Under the pieces are notes generated by a model. It was given only the letters and a program-made list of their open reading frames with translations, did no database searches and was not told where the DNA came from. Positions 54,791-64,000 of a stretch of DNA of 64,000 nucleotides are shown piece by piece. Both the position numbers and the translations under genes were made by a program. The DNA comes from Deroplatys truncata. Its lineage: Eukaryota; Arthropoda; Insecta; Mantodea; Mantidae. How positions within the stretch are numbered: the stretch's first letter is position 1; each line of letters begins with the position of its first letter. The stretch spans positions 215,717,498 through 215,781,497 of the forward strand of contig CM060978.1 of NCBI GenBank assembly GCA_030765065.1, read 5' to 3'.

Positions 54791-55034
54791 AGATCTCAAA
54801 TTTTATTGAGATGACACCCCAATGACGATTTACAGTGTTGTAAGTACTTTAAGTTCCGGGTTCTACAGTTTCGATAGCTATTAGGTCAATTAATGGAATG
54901 AATTATTCCTCCACACAAGTTGTGTGTCGGACAAGGTTGGAAAGGTAGAATCAGACGATTGAAAAATTCAAGCCATCGCCGGGATTTGAAAAAGAACATG
55001 CGAGTCAGTTGGAGAATTTAATGTAGTACCGGCA
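54791..55034. other. Sequence between two opposed SINE copies
   Basis: Includes a third, headless piece near 54935-54990 (GGTAGAATCAGACGATTGAA, CGCCGGGATTTGAA) with the same orientation as the left copy. Confidence 0.6.
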
Positions 55035-55200
55035 TGCTATTACGGTAGTTCAGTGGTTAGAGCAACCGGACGGAAACCGGGAGATCCGTGGTTAAAATTT
55101 CCGTGATGGCATTTAATTTTTCAGTCGTTCTGCTACTACCATTCCAACCTTGTCCAATATACGGCTTGCGTGGAGGAACCATTAATTCAATGGTTTGTAA
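55035..55200 (+). mobile_element. tRNA-derived SINE, opposite orientation
   Basis: A box GGTAGTTCAGTGGTTAGAGC and a decayed B box GGTTAAAATTTCC, then TAATTTTTCAGTCGTTCTGC as in its partner. The two lie head to head across 250 bp inside the integrase relic. Confidence 0.82.
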
Positions 55201-58200
55201 GCTTCAGCCTCAGTAAGAATTCCTTTGCCACCTCCTACGTTAGCTCGAACATTTTGGGCTCTGGAGCAACTGATGTATCAACAGTCTTCTTTTAATCACG
55301 AAGTGCACTGGAGTGAGTGCTTCCGAGTCCTCGCCCCGAGTGATAGATTTTGATTTCAAGGCGACTTCAACGCTAACTAGAGTAGTATTCAATTGTTCCT
55401 CACTATATGGATTGCCCTAGCACCTTTCGTAAACAACGCTTTGTGGTGTCTATCGTTCTCTCCCATCAGCCTCTCCACAAGCCTCCCGAAGTACAATAAA
55501 CTTCCAGATTATACCATTTTGGCGAGGAACTGTTGAGTGTTACAAGATGACAACGTCTATCAAACTTCAGTGAGCTCCACGTTTACGGCTTGAAATGTTT
55601 TGGCAGTGTCTGAGTAGATCGCGTGTGGTAAATCTCTACGACTAATTAATCGCTGCAGTGCCATGAGAAATTTGTAGTCATATCTGTGCATAATTCCAGA
55701 TATAATGCTCATTGGTTACACAGGTGAAGAGGGTAATATATGCCTTATGCGTGTCTCGCCCAACCCTGATATAATGAAGGCCAGCAAAGTTTATCCCAGT
55801 GACTGGAAATGGACGTGACAGTTTCAAACGGTCGGCTGGCTGTGAGCTTCTACCTGCTGTCCTGGGTTGTTCAGAATTTTGCAGAGAAACCTGTGAAAAC
55901 GTTTCGGATGGTTTGGTGACTTCTCAGGATCCAAAACTCATTTCAAAGTCCGGTCAAGACAACGCGAATTACAAGGTGGTGCAGTCGGATGTGTATGTCA
56001 GAAACAAGCAGTTCTGTAAAGCGATGGGAACCATCGAGGAGCAGTGGAAGATGTTCTTCTCTGCTACGAATAGAACACTGCAGTCTAGCCCACAAGCGAA
56101 TGAATCCATCATCTAGGAAGAGGTTGAACCGTGCAATTCTCAAGCCCCTAGGAAGAGATAAGTTCTTCTGCGGGGTTCCAAGTTCGACCGCAAAGGCATC
56201 TCCTTGCACTATACTGATCAAATACAAGCGAGCAGCAAAGAGACCAGCAGCAGTTCATTCTCCTTTGGCCCTATCCTTCCCGCGGACGTTGTGCAAGTAG
56301 CGGAGAATCCACGCAATGGTACGAAGCAATTTCCAATATAAGCTGAATTTGGAGACATCAATAAGTCCGGTGGTTAAATTTGTAGTCGAAACTTCACAAC
56401 TTTTCTTCTGGGAGTGTTCTCGTAGGGAAGATTCTGGATGCCCATTCCTTTTCATGTTGTCGGAGCCATGGTGGCTTATGCCACTAGATGTCCAAAATAT
56501 GTATCTGGTTACCAATCATCCCCCTCTAAAGATGGTCAGCCGGATTTTTGTCTCCGGAGCAGTGTCTCTATTGTATATAATTTGTATGTTTCTGTATCTC
56601 AGAGATCCGATAGAAAACAAAGGTCTTCCATTTCTCAAATCACTTCTTATCCACCCCAAAGTCACCATCTGTTCAAAGTGTTGCGTAATATATTTCGCCA
56701 CCTGTAGCTGTATAAAAGTAGTACAGCAATCTGTTCTCATCAGCATGCTGGAAGTTCTAGTCGCTGCAGAGTTATCTTTTGAGAGGACAGTCTGTTTTGC
56801 TATAGACTAAATGTACCTGAGTATCTTCTTCTTTGACTGTGCGAGTGTAAAGGGCTGCCACCTCGTATGCCTCCTCAGAGGCGTCACAAAATACGTGTAT
56901 GCTGAAGCTGTTCCTTATCCTTAATGTCTATCCATCTCGGAAAACTATGTAAAACTATGACAGATAAGAGAGGCTTGATGTCAAAGCACACCAGCGAGTA
57001 GTGAGATTACTTGGTAAAAGTTCATCCCAAGATAGTCCTCTGGTCCACGTGTCTTGAAGTAGAATCTTCCCCACAAAGGATAGGGGCATCGGAAGTCCCA
57101 AGGGATCGTAAAAGTTAGCAGTGGTTCGCAGCAAAATTCTTTTACTGACGTTGTTCCTTCACTTTATGAACTCCAATGAGAACCTATCACTACCAGTAAT
57201 CCAATAGACTCGTAATACATGTACAGCGGGCAATATTTGCCGTTCTTCAGTCTCCTATGTTTCAGTTCGCTGTAAAGAACTGATAGCCCATATTGCCATT
57301 GGGAGCTTAATTATTTTCATCAGAGATATAAGCTCGGAATAAAGGCTAGTTACATTGTTTTCATCTTGAGTGCCTGCAGCAAACTCGTCCATAAACATGT
57401 TTTCATCTGTAAGTGATGCTGCAATGGGAAACTGATATTTGTAGTTGATTCCTAACTCTTTCACTGCAGCCAGCAGTAAAACATGGGCTGCAGGTGAGTC
57501 TGAACGAAAGGCGTTGAAAGCAATAAATAGCTCTTTCTTTGGTCGTAAGTAGTTCCCCGAGGTCATTTTTGATGACACCGTACCAGAAAAATCCGGGTAT
57601 ATTTCTGTCATCCCGATGAAGCACTAGCTGTGAAAAGACCAGGGCAATGTCCACAACAGGATGCATACGAAATCGCATAAGCATTGCGGTTATTTCAGGA
57701 AATAAGTTGGGACTCATTTCCAATATGTCGTTTAGGGAGAGTGCATTTCTTTCGTGCGAAAAGCCGTCAAACGTAATGCGTCATTGATGGCGCCTTTTTT
57801 ATTATTATATGGTGGGGCAAGTAAAATGCTTCGGATTATTCCACAGAAGAGGCTCTATGTTACCCTTTGCATCCTCTGTCTTTCATATGTTAGTCTAAGA
57901 TCCTCGTGCTTCTGGAGTCTCTTTTCTAAGGCATCAAAACGCCTTTATGCATTGCAGTTGTTGCTCGGGAAGCTATGTGAGGTCTTTAGGGGAGACGGAC
58001 GACGCTTTAAGGAGCAGGAAGTGCAGAACTCCATAAGTCTGTGTTTCTTGATCAGTCTTGCTCTGCGTTATACCTATTGTTTCTACGTCCCAGAAACTTT
58101 GCAAGGTATCATCATCACACATTGGTTGGCTATGAACTATATTAATGAAGTTGATTGTGGTATTCTTCACTAGTATTTCGGAACGATTTCCACTCAGTAT

Positions 58201-58759
58201 CCATACAAAGTGCGATGGTAGCAACACAACAGATGCTGGAATGAGTATAGGTGATGCGTCCTTGACGATCTTGCAATATTTGTTTGCGCCTCTGAACATC
58301 TCATTTGAATAAGTTTTCAGATTCAACAGTGGGACTGCTAACCTCAGTTTATCTGTCTGTCCAATGAGATGTAAGTCTCGCAGAACTGTAAGATGATGAC
58401 AATGAGAGAAGCAGGTTCCTCTCGAAAACAACAAGAGGGATCTGAGCGTTTTTACATAAGCCCTTTGCGTTTAGGCGGACGAGCTGACGTAGGTCTGATG
58501 TCGTAGTGGAAGTCTCGAAGGATCAGTTCTAAGTGACTTGTTGGTCCGATTTCTAGCTGTAACTCCTCTATTAAATGTAGACAAACCTAACTGGCTGCCT
58601 CCATCCAGCACGCAACGAGTAAGCTTGCTTAAGCCGGCCGGTCATGTGACACGTATAAGTGCAGTCTGTAGGTAAGTAAAATCCGTAGGTGCTATGCCAA
58701 TATTCCCAAAAGAAGTGTTGGTCGTTGAAGACAAGTGAGAATACGGATGCTCCCAGTGC

Positions 58760-58777
58760 TCCCGGGTTGCAGCACCA
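58760..58777 (-). promoter_or_regulatory. tRNA primer-binding site of the BEL/Pao element
   Basis: TGGTGCTGCAACCCGGGA on the minus strand lies five bases after the 5' LTR end. It has the TGG start complementary to a tRNA 3' CCA and resembles primer sites of other BEL/Pao elements. Confidence 0.78.
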
Positions 58778-58782
58778 AATTA

Positions 58783-58993
58783 TGTCATGGATGGGAATAA
58801 ATAACTTATTTTCTTTTCAAGTCACTTTTCAATACTCGTGGGCTATGCAACCTTATTTTATGTGTATCTTAGATATAGAAAGCAATAATGCATACACTAA
58901 CAGAGAGAAACGGTACATAGAGCATACATTCATGGTTGCTGGAATCGTTACGTCATACACGTAGTATAGAGGGTCGTGACTGGATCCTCTACA
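58783..58993 (-). repeat. 5' LTR of the BEL/Pao element
   Basis: 211 bp with TG...CA ends (TGTAGAGGATCC to CATGACA on the minus strand). AAAATAAG near 58855 could include a polyadenylation signal. Confidence 0.8.
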
Positions 58994-59400
58994 TAACCTA
59001 ATCTGGCCTCAACATAAACTAACACAATCTAAACTAGCTGTCATCTAACCTAGAATAACATCATATAACCTAACCGAACACAACGCGATGCATCTAATTT
59101 AAGCTAACATGATCCCAACCTAAGCTGGCATCTAACCTAACCTAATACAATCTAAGCTACCTTGTCTAACAACATTTGACCCAACCTAACCTTGCCTGGC
59201 ACCTCTAAACTACCTGTTCTCACACTATCTGACCTCAACCTAGCCTATTCTAAACTACCTTCATACCTTAAGCTAATTTCACCTAAAGTCAAACCTAACC
59301 CGACACCATCTACCTGGTCTGACACCATCTGAGCTCTACCTACTGTAACCTAAGCTAATCTGACACCAACTAAACTAACCTAACGTAACGCACAGCTAGA
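58994..59400 (-). repeat. Degenerate CCTAA (TTAGG-type) tract
   Basis: Rich in CTAACCTAAC and ACCTAAGCTA words, with TCTAACCT spacing, in CCTAA orientation. It is directly next to the BEL LTR. TTAGG is the common insect telomere motif; here it is internal and decayed. Confidence 0.75.
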
Positions 59401-59499
59401 TTTTATTTTGAAGTATGACTATAACAAGGTAATAAAGAGGGACACCCCGCTCACCTCGACTCAACTTATGGCTGCAACCCCTGGGAGCAGGCATCTGCG

Positions 59500-59738
59500 C
59501 TATCTATCCGACACTGACTGACACTGCAGAGCCCACCTGAAACAGGAAAGGGGAAACGAAATGAGAGGGAATTAGGGTGCAAGAAATTGGTGGTAGAAGA
59601 CTAATCACTCCAGCATTCGCCTAGTGACCGAAGGAACCACGAAAAAACATGGTTAGAGTGGTCGACCGACGGGATTCGAACCCGGACCTCCCGAATGCGG
59701 CGCTCACACGTTATCGCAGAGCCACCTAGCTCGGTATA
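59500..59738 (-). mobile_element. tRNA-derived SINE
   Basis: Minus strand: A box TGGCTCTGCGATAACG, a perfect B box GGTTCGAATCCC (59671-59682), then a body with AGGCGAATGCTGGAGTGATT. The anticodon-side sequence GCCGCATTCGGGAGGTCC matches the SINEs at 18368 and 48889. This is the best-kept promoter of the group. Confidence 0.85.
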
Positions 59739-60119
59739 TTTTGAAGTCACTTTTGTGTCTTATTCAGATTTTAAGTTAGTTCGTGGCATTTTAGATCTCA
59801 TTTCAATTTACATAGAAATGTTTAGTGTTTTATTATTGTTATTTTGTGTTTCATGTAGGTTTATTGATTGGGGTTTCTCCTCTTTTATTGGACCTGAGAC
59901 CAGCACTAGAAGGACTCCTAGAGGCAGAAGTGCCACCTTCCTAACTCCTTTCCTTGTTTCTTCATGATGTACCTTGTGTGTGAGTGATAGTTGGGTAAAA
60001 TACCTTTTTCTACACGTAAGCTCACGGATAAAAACAATATCTTAAGGTCCATGTAACATTCTCTTGTGCACTGTTAACATGCCATAATGTCCACAAGCAT
60101 ATATAGAATTAAATATGGA
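59739..60119. other. Spacer between the TTAGG-type arms
   Basis: An open frame at 59695-59967 starts in the SINE and has no recognisable motif. Nothing else seen. Confidence 0.55.
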
Positions 60120-60680
60120 GGTAGGTTGAGTTCAGTTAGTGTTAGGTGAGTTCAGTCAGGTAGCTCAGATGGTGTCATGTTAGGTTTGATGTCAGGTTCG
60201 TTTAGGTTAGCTTACATGTTTTCAGTTTAGGTTAGGTTGTGAGGTGGTGTGAGACCAGGTAGCTTAGATGTTGTCAGGTTAGATTAAGTTGAAACCGGAT
60301 TAGCTTAGGTTAAGTTAGGTAAGGTTAGGGTAGGTAGTTTTAGGTTGTTACATTATATTATTTGGAGGTCAGATTAGATTATGTTACGCCAGGCTATGCT
60401 AGGTTAGAAGGGGTTACGTTAGATTAGGAAAGGTTGTATGGTGCCATACCAGATAGCTTGGATGGTGACAGGTTTGGTTAGGTTAGTTGAGACCATTTTA
60501 GCTTAGGTTTTAGGTTAAATCAGGTTGAATTCAGGCTTAGGTTAGAATTTTAGATGAAGTCCGGTTGAACCTAGCCATTGCTCAGTTAAGCTATATGGTG
60601 TTATGCCAGGTTGCCTTATAAGCTTTAGGTTAGGTTTTAGACGATGTCAGGTTAGGTTAGGTTAGATTAGATGCATTCAT
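60120..60680 (+). repeat. Degenerate TTAGG tract, opposite orientation
   Basis: Contains many GGTTAGGTTAG and GGTTAGCTTAG words, with perfect runs such as GGTTAGGTTAGGTTAG near 60650. A looser unit with GATGGTGTCAGGTTAG also recurs. Its orientation is opposite to that of the tract at 58994. Confidence 0.8.
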
Positions 60681-62344
60681 TAAGGAAATCTCTTACGTTA
60701 TACATCATACATACGTCGTACATCAAGCATCATACACCATTCATAATACATGCGTCACACACATTTATCGTATAAACATTTTAGATTACACACCAGATAT
60801 CGTACACCTGTCGTATCATTAATCAAACTAATCATAAATAGTACATATATCTCTATCCTCCTCCCGTATGAGCGCTAAATTGTTCACAGAGGCTCCCTCC
60901 CACACCTTCAGTTACCCTTTTTCAATATTCTCTCCTCATATTATTTATCTTCCTCCTTTGCTCCTTTTTACCCAGATTTTGGTCTGTCTTATTATACCTA
61001 CTGTCAAGCAGTTGAATAGAGGATGGAAAAGAAGCTTTGGCGGAAAGAAGAAACATCTGTAGATATTTGAACAAAGTACTAAGGAAGAGATAAATGAAGT
61101 AATTTTTTGATGTGGTATGTATAATGCGGAAACTTTCACTTTGCGACGGAGCAAAATGATTGGAAGCATTATAACTATGGATATGGTAAAGAATGGAACT
61201 TATAAAACGGAAGAACTATGGTGAAATGGTAGTGTGATAGAAACGGTGAGTCAGGGAGCATTGCTGAAACTGATCAAGAAGAGTAAAATAAATTAGCAGG
61301 CACGCTAGATGAAATGAAACTGCTTGCTAAGAGAGCTGGTAGGACTGGTGAATAGGGAAAGCCTTTGTGGCAGCGAAAGATACACCGGAGGATAGACAAT
61401 TTTAAAATAAGTTGTTTACATGACACATAAAGAGGAACGAATAAAGGATATTGCGTTTATAGAGAAGGCGGGCTAAAAAAACAGACCATCAACCAAACGG
61501 ACGATGGACCGATCAATCCCGAAATTGTAAATCTGCATTGAGTGAATACAGAAAGCGTACCTAAAATCTGTGCAATAACTGTGTAGTTAAATGTTCCCAA
61601 GTGTCATTTCCATATGTAGGGATGCTGAATACATTAATTTAGAAACGATACCAAATGAGCTAACGGATGCGTTTAGCGGATAAATAATACTGTGAATGAC
61701 CTGTGGAGTAATTAGATTGATTCTTGACACAGTCCAACAAAAAGGGAATCAAACAGTCAAATAAAACGAAAACCATGGGCGTATTGGTTTTCTGTGCCCA
61801 TGGTTGTATCATGGCTTGAAGGGACGTCATTTAAAAGTGTTTAAATGTAACAGCCTCACATTTTGGTACACTGACGACGCTAACTTGATTCTGGCAGTTC
61901 CTGGCGTACATTAATGAGCATACTACCTGTCTGGAGAATAAGTGCAGTGAAAGCTACGTAGAAACATTACAGACAGGCGGTATTACGTCATCATTCTCAG
62001 TGCATAGCATGTACAGGACTGCAGTAAGGAAATGCTGCAGTTGAGTCTGCTAATCACACGGGATGAGTTTGTAAACCAGTCAAAATGCAAACACCGCCAC
62101 AAGAAGTCATACGCTGACAAAGTAGACATTCAGCCACTTGTGGATTAAGGAGTGTTTTATTAGTTATAAGAGAAACAGCATGTTAAATCTGTAGTGGACC
62201 GTTTAGTGTATTCCTATTTACGTACGTTCAGTTGATGTATTGATGGTCAGACTGTATTGCACTCTCGTTCGGGCGTTATCTCTCCTGTCTAAGCACGCTA
62301 GTGATCTCGCCTAAAAACGGCATTTTTTGTCAAACAGGTAGTAC

Positions 62345-62346
<2 letters not shown>
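60681..62346. other. Anonymous DNA with a possible RT trace
   Basis: 60681-60860 holds loose ATACATCATAC-type repeats. 61070-61900 has an uneven mix of short gene-like phrases but no sustained frame. Only one motif, described separately, suggests an old LINE. Confidence 0.45.
61856..61910 (+). pseudogene. Possible LINE reverse transcriptase active-site trace
   Basis: The translation FWYTDDANLILAVPG fits an RT active site of the Y-x-DD kind with hydrophobic residues after it. No other RT block is readable on either side, so chance is not excluded. Confidence 0.3.

Positions 62347-62424
<78 letters not shown>
62347..62424 (+). repeat. (TTA)n microsatellite
   Basis: About 26 nearly pure units of TTA. 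Confidence 0.97.
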
Positions 62425-63538
62425 TATTAAAATAGACTAAATTTACTTTGCACACATCTATCAGGTGTGTGAAATAAGTGCTTTCTTTCACTGATAGGAA
62501 CAATTCTGATAAAACTTTATTAGTAATGGTTCCTTCAATTGTCTTCAGTTTTAAAAAAATATGAACTAAAGACATTTCTTTGAATTTTTTAATGATCTAT
62601 AGTAGTGTTCTGGTCAGCCGCATTCGAAATGCCAAAGGTGCATTTAAATCCTATCAGCTTCTGAGCCAAGCAAGGCGATAGGCATATTCGCAGAGCTCGG
62701 GGGGGGACGTAAAAACAAATGGAAGCCAAATAGGAAGTCAAACGCCTTTATGGCTGTGGAAGAAATGTCGTTCTCCTATTCAATCTGAATCCATGCGACT
62801 TTGTTCTTGTAGTATTATAGTTAAATATGAATGAAAATGTGATTACAAAACACATTCAGAATGTTGCCTTGTTTGGATTTCAGGAAAGACCCTTGTTGCA
62901 CTTTCACTTCCACTGTATAAAAACCATCAAAACTAAAATGTAAAAACTTACATCACGACGTTCGTTTATCCTTATACTCTAACCTACTGACGTCATTAAT
63001 GCCAATCACTATACCCCACTCTAAATAGTTGGAGTACTTAATATAAAATATGCCCTTTATTAAATTATTAATCTTTAGCGCAGTGACATTACATTTGCAT
63101 TTAGCAGCATTTGATGTTTTAGTGCAGTATTAGCAGTGTGTATATTAAACACTAGTGAGTTTGCTTCTAAATATTGACAAAGTAGCTGAGAAAACTCGTG
63201 TATACATTTGAAATATAACTCAACTTCAAAAGAAAATGTACAAAGTTGTGTAAAATATTGCAATTGTAACTTAGCAGCATCTATCAGGTATGAATCTGCT
63301 ACATTCTGGTTATATTGGATAAATAATGGTGCAATAAATCAACGAATTTATAAATGTCATTAAGATAAACAAAACTTATTTAAACTCTTTTGGCCAGTAA
63401 GATTGCTGTGTGCCAGCTTATGAATTTCTGTTACTAGCAAACCTTAAAGGTTTAATTTTTCAATTTTGCACAGTTATCGTTAAATAATAATTGGAAATTA
63501 AAACATTATCATCAATAACTGCGACTTTAGCACTAATA
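62425..63538. other. AT-rich DNA without a recognised gene
   Basis: Short open frame at 63075-63263 has no recognisable motif. A run of eight G occurs at 62700-62707. Confidence 0.6.
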
Positions 63539-63539
63539 T

Positions 63540-63944
63540 TACTTTCTCTGTTATTTACCTGTAGTAAGTATATGAATATTGCATTCCACCCAAAAGTTCA
63601 ATAACCAGATTTCACCGGCAATACGAATTTTGAGACTTCCTGAACAAACAAAAAATGCCGTTTAGAAAAAGATCTGTCTGTCTGTATCTCTGAACATCAT
63701 AACTCAAAAAATGAAAGCCGATTAAGCATGAAACTTCGTATTTAGGTTCAACATCTTCCAAGGATGCGACAGGAAGACTTTCGAGAAAACCTTCCCATCC
63801 CGAACTACCTTACATGAAAAATGTTTCGTTGCTTTTTACTTTCTCAAAAATGCCTATAATGATTTTGATTAGAATACACTATGTTTAACATATTTTCATG
63901 GTGATATTTATATCTTGAATTTTCTGGAAATAACTGTGAAGTTA
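63540..63944 (+). repeat. Family F copy, 3' part cut by another F
   Basis: From TTACTTTCTCTGTTATTTAC to TCTGGAAATAACTGTGAAGT, in normal order. There is a minimal (GTCT)n at the microsatellite position (63676-63686). It stops where a new F begins, either nested in it or next to it. Confidence 0.83.
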
Positions 63945-63945
63945 T

Positions 63946-64000
63946 TACTTTCTCTACCACGTATAGTAAGAAGGGGAAGTGTTGTATTCCATCCAAAAAT
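63946..64000 (+). mobile_element. Family F copy, cut by the window end
   Basis: TTACTTTCTCTACCACGTAT, then GGGGAAGTGTTGTATTCC, is the unmistakable 5' end. The rest lies outside the window. Confidence 0.85.

Larger units (their letters stand above)
54330..58440 (-). pseudogene. BEL/Pao pol relic: protease side, RT, RNase H side, integrase
   Basis: From the right: LRDLHLIGQTDKLRLAVPLL and a QSFWDVETIGI stretch (57973-58434) belong to the protease-to-RT junction. RT is at 57255-57723, with MRFRMHPVVDIALVFSQLVL, FQRLSFRLTCSP and the active-site region FMDEFAAG, where YVDD-like residues are changed. KFSLYWKLLRTIAWILRYLH and LDDGFIRLWARLQ (56000-56400) mark the region before integrase. Integrase shows SRRDLPHAIYSDTAKTFQ near 55620 and EDSEALTPVHFVIKRRL near 55300. 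The C terminus, MWRKAVIERLLEGTIYKIRT, is at 54321-54512. Frameshifts and stops are frequent. No functional enzyme remains. Confidence 0.87.
54246..58993 (-). mobile_element. BEL/Pao LTR retrotransposon, degraded
   Basis: A minus-strand element of about 4.75 kb. The 5' LTR is at 58783-58993, the primer site at 58760-58777, pol from about 58440 to 54330, and an incomplete 3' LTR at the left edge. A pair of SINE copies interrupts the integrase end (about 54600-55205). The gag region is largely absent or unreadable between 58440 and 58760, so the element has a big deletion. It is an old genomic copy with many stops. Confidence 0.86.

Noticed and set aside
58994-59400. True chromosome end
   Set aside because: Units are degenerate, the tract is only about 400 bp and it is followed by kilobases of other DNA with the opposite motif.

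Overview
The window looks like gene-poor, transposon-packed DNA from an arthropod, most likely an insect with a large genome. The sequence reasons are: Tc1, mariner and DD41D-type transposases, a BEL/Pao retroelement, an I-clade LINE and an R1-like LINE, several tRNA-derived SINEs, TTAGG-type telomere-like tracts, and AT-rich DNA full of microsatellites. I find no ordinary host gene with a credible complete reading frame. Every protein-like stretch I recognise belongs to a mobile element, and almost all are broken. The species cannot be told from the sequence alone.

The dominant structure is a non-coding repeat of about 800-950 bp, here called family F. It occurs at least 20 times on both strands, as complete copies, fragments, head-to-tail pairs and copies nested inside other copies. 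Its 5' end reads ACTTTCTCTACTACGTATAG and its 3' end reads GTAACACATCAG, with an inverted GTAGAGAAAGT just inside the 3' end. Full copies are flanked by T-rich direct repeats such as ATTTTT. At one fixed internal position, copies carry a GT-rich microsatellite; in the copy at 25853-27330 it has grown to about 570 bp.

Layout: 1-642 is a truncated Tc1 copy. 2929-3304 is a full SINE with a 14-bp target duplication. 3762-4190 is a fragment resembling an animal Mutator-like transposase. 4426-6272 is a TGG tract and a 1.5-kb TGG/TGA/GTT minisatellite. F copies lie at 6868-9870, and a Tc1 copy at 11164-12352. 12670-17457 is an I-clade LINE with a perfect target duplication but a deletion fusing endonuclease to reverse transcriptase. 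18565-21540 is a nest of F, a solo LTR and another F. 21625-22842 and 24439-25566 are Tc1 copies. 25569-31070 is an R1-like LINE split by F. 31123-31731 is an internally deleted transposase remnant, and 34089-35267 a Tc1 copy. 37212-38488 is a mariner. 38749-39969 is the best Tc1 copy, with an open DD34E catalytic domain. 40512-42386 holds two LTRs. 42925-54245 is mainly F copies interrupted by SINEs, a solo LTR, a DD41D transposon and a truncated LTR element. 54246-58993 is a degraded BEL/Pao element. 58994-60680 has opposed TTAGG-type tracts. The remainder is anonymous DNA ending in two more F copies.

The genes do not form a pathway. The biology is the record of serial insertion: F seems to have been an old and frequent target, and the LTRs, SINEs, DD41D element and other F copies inside it let insertions be ordered in time.
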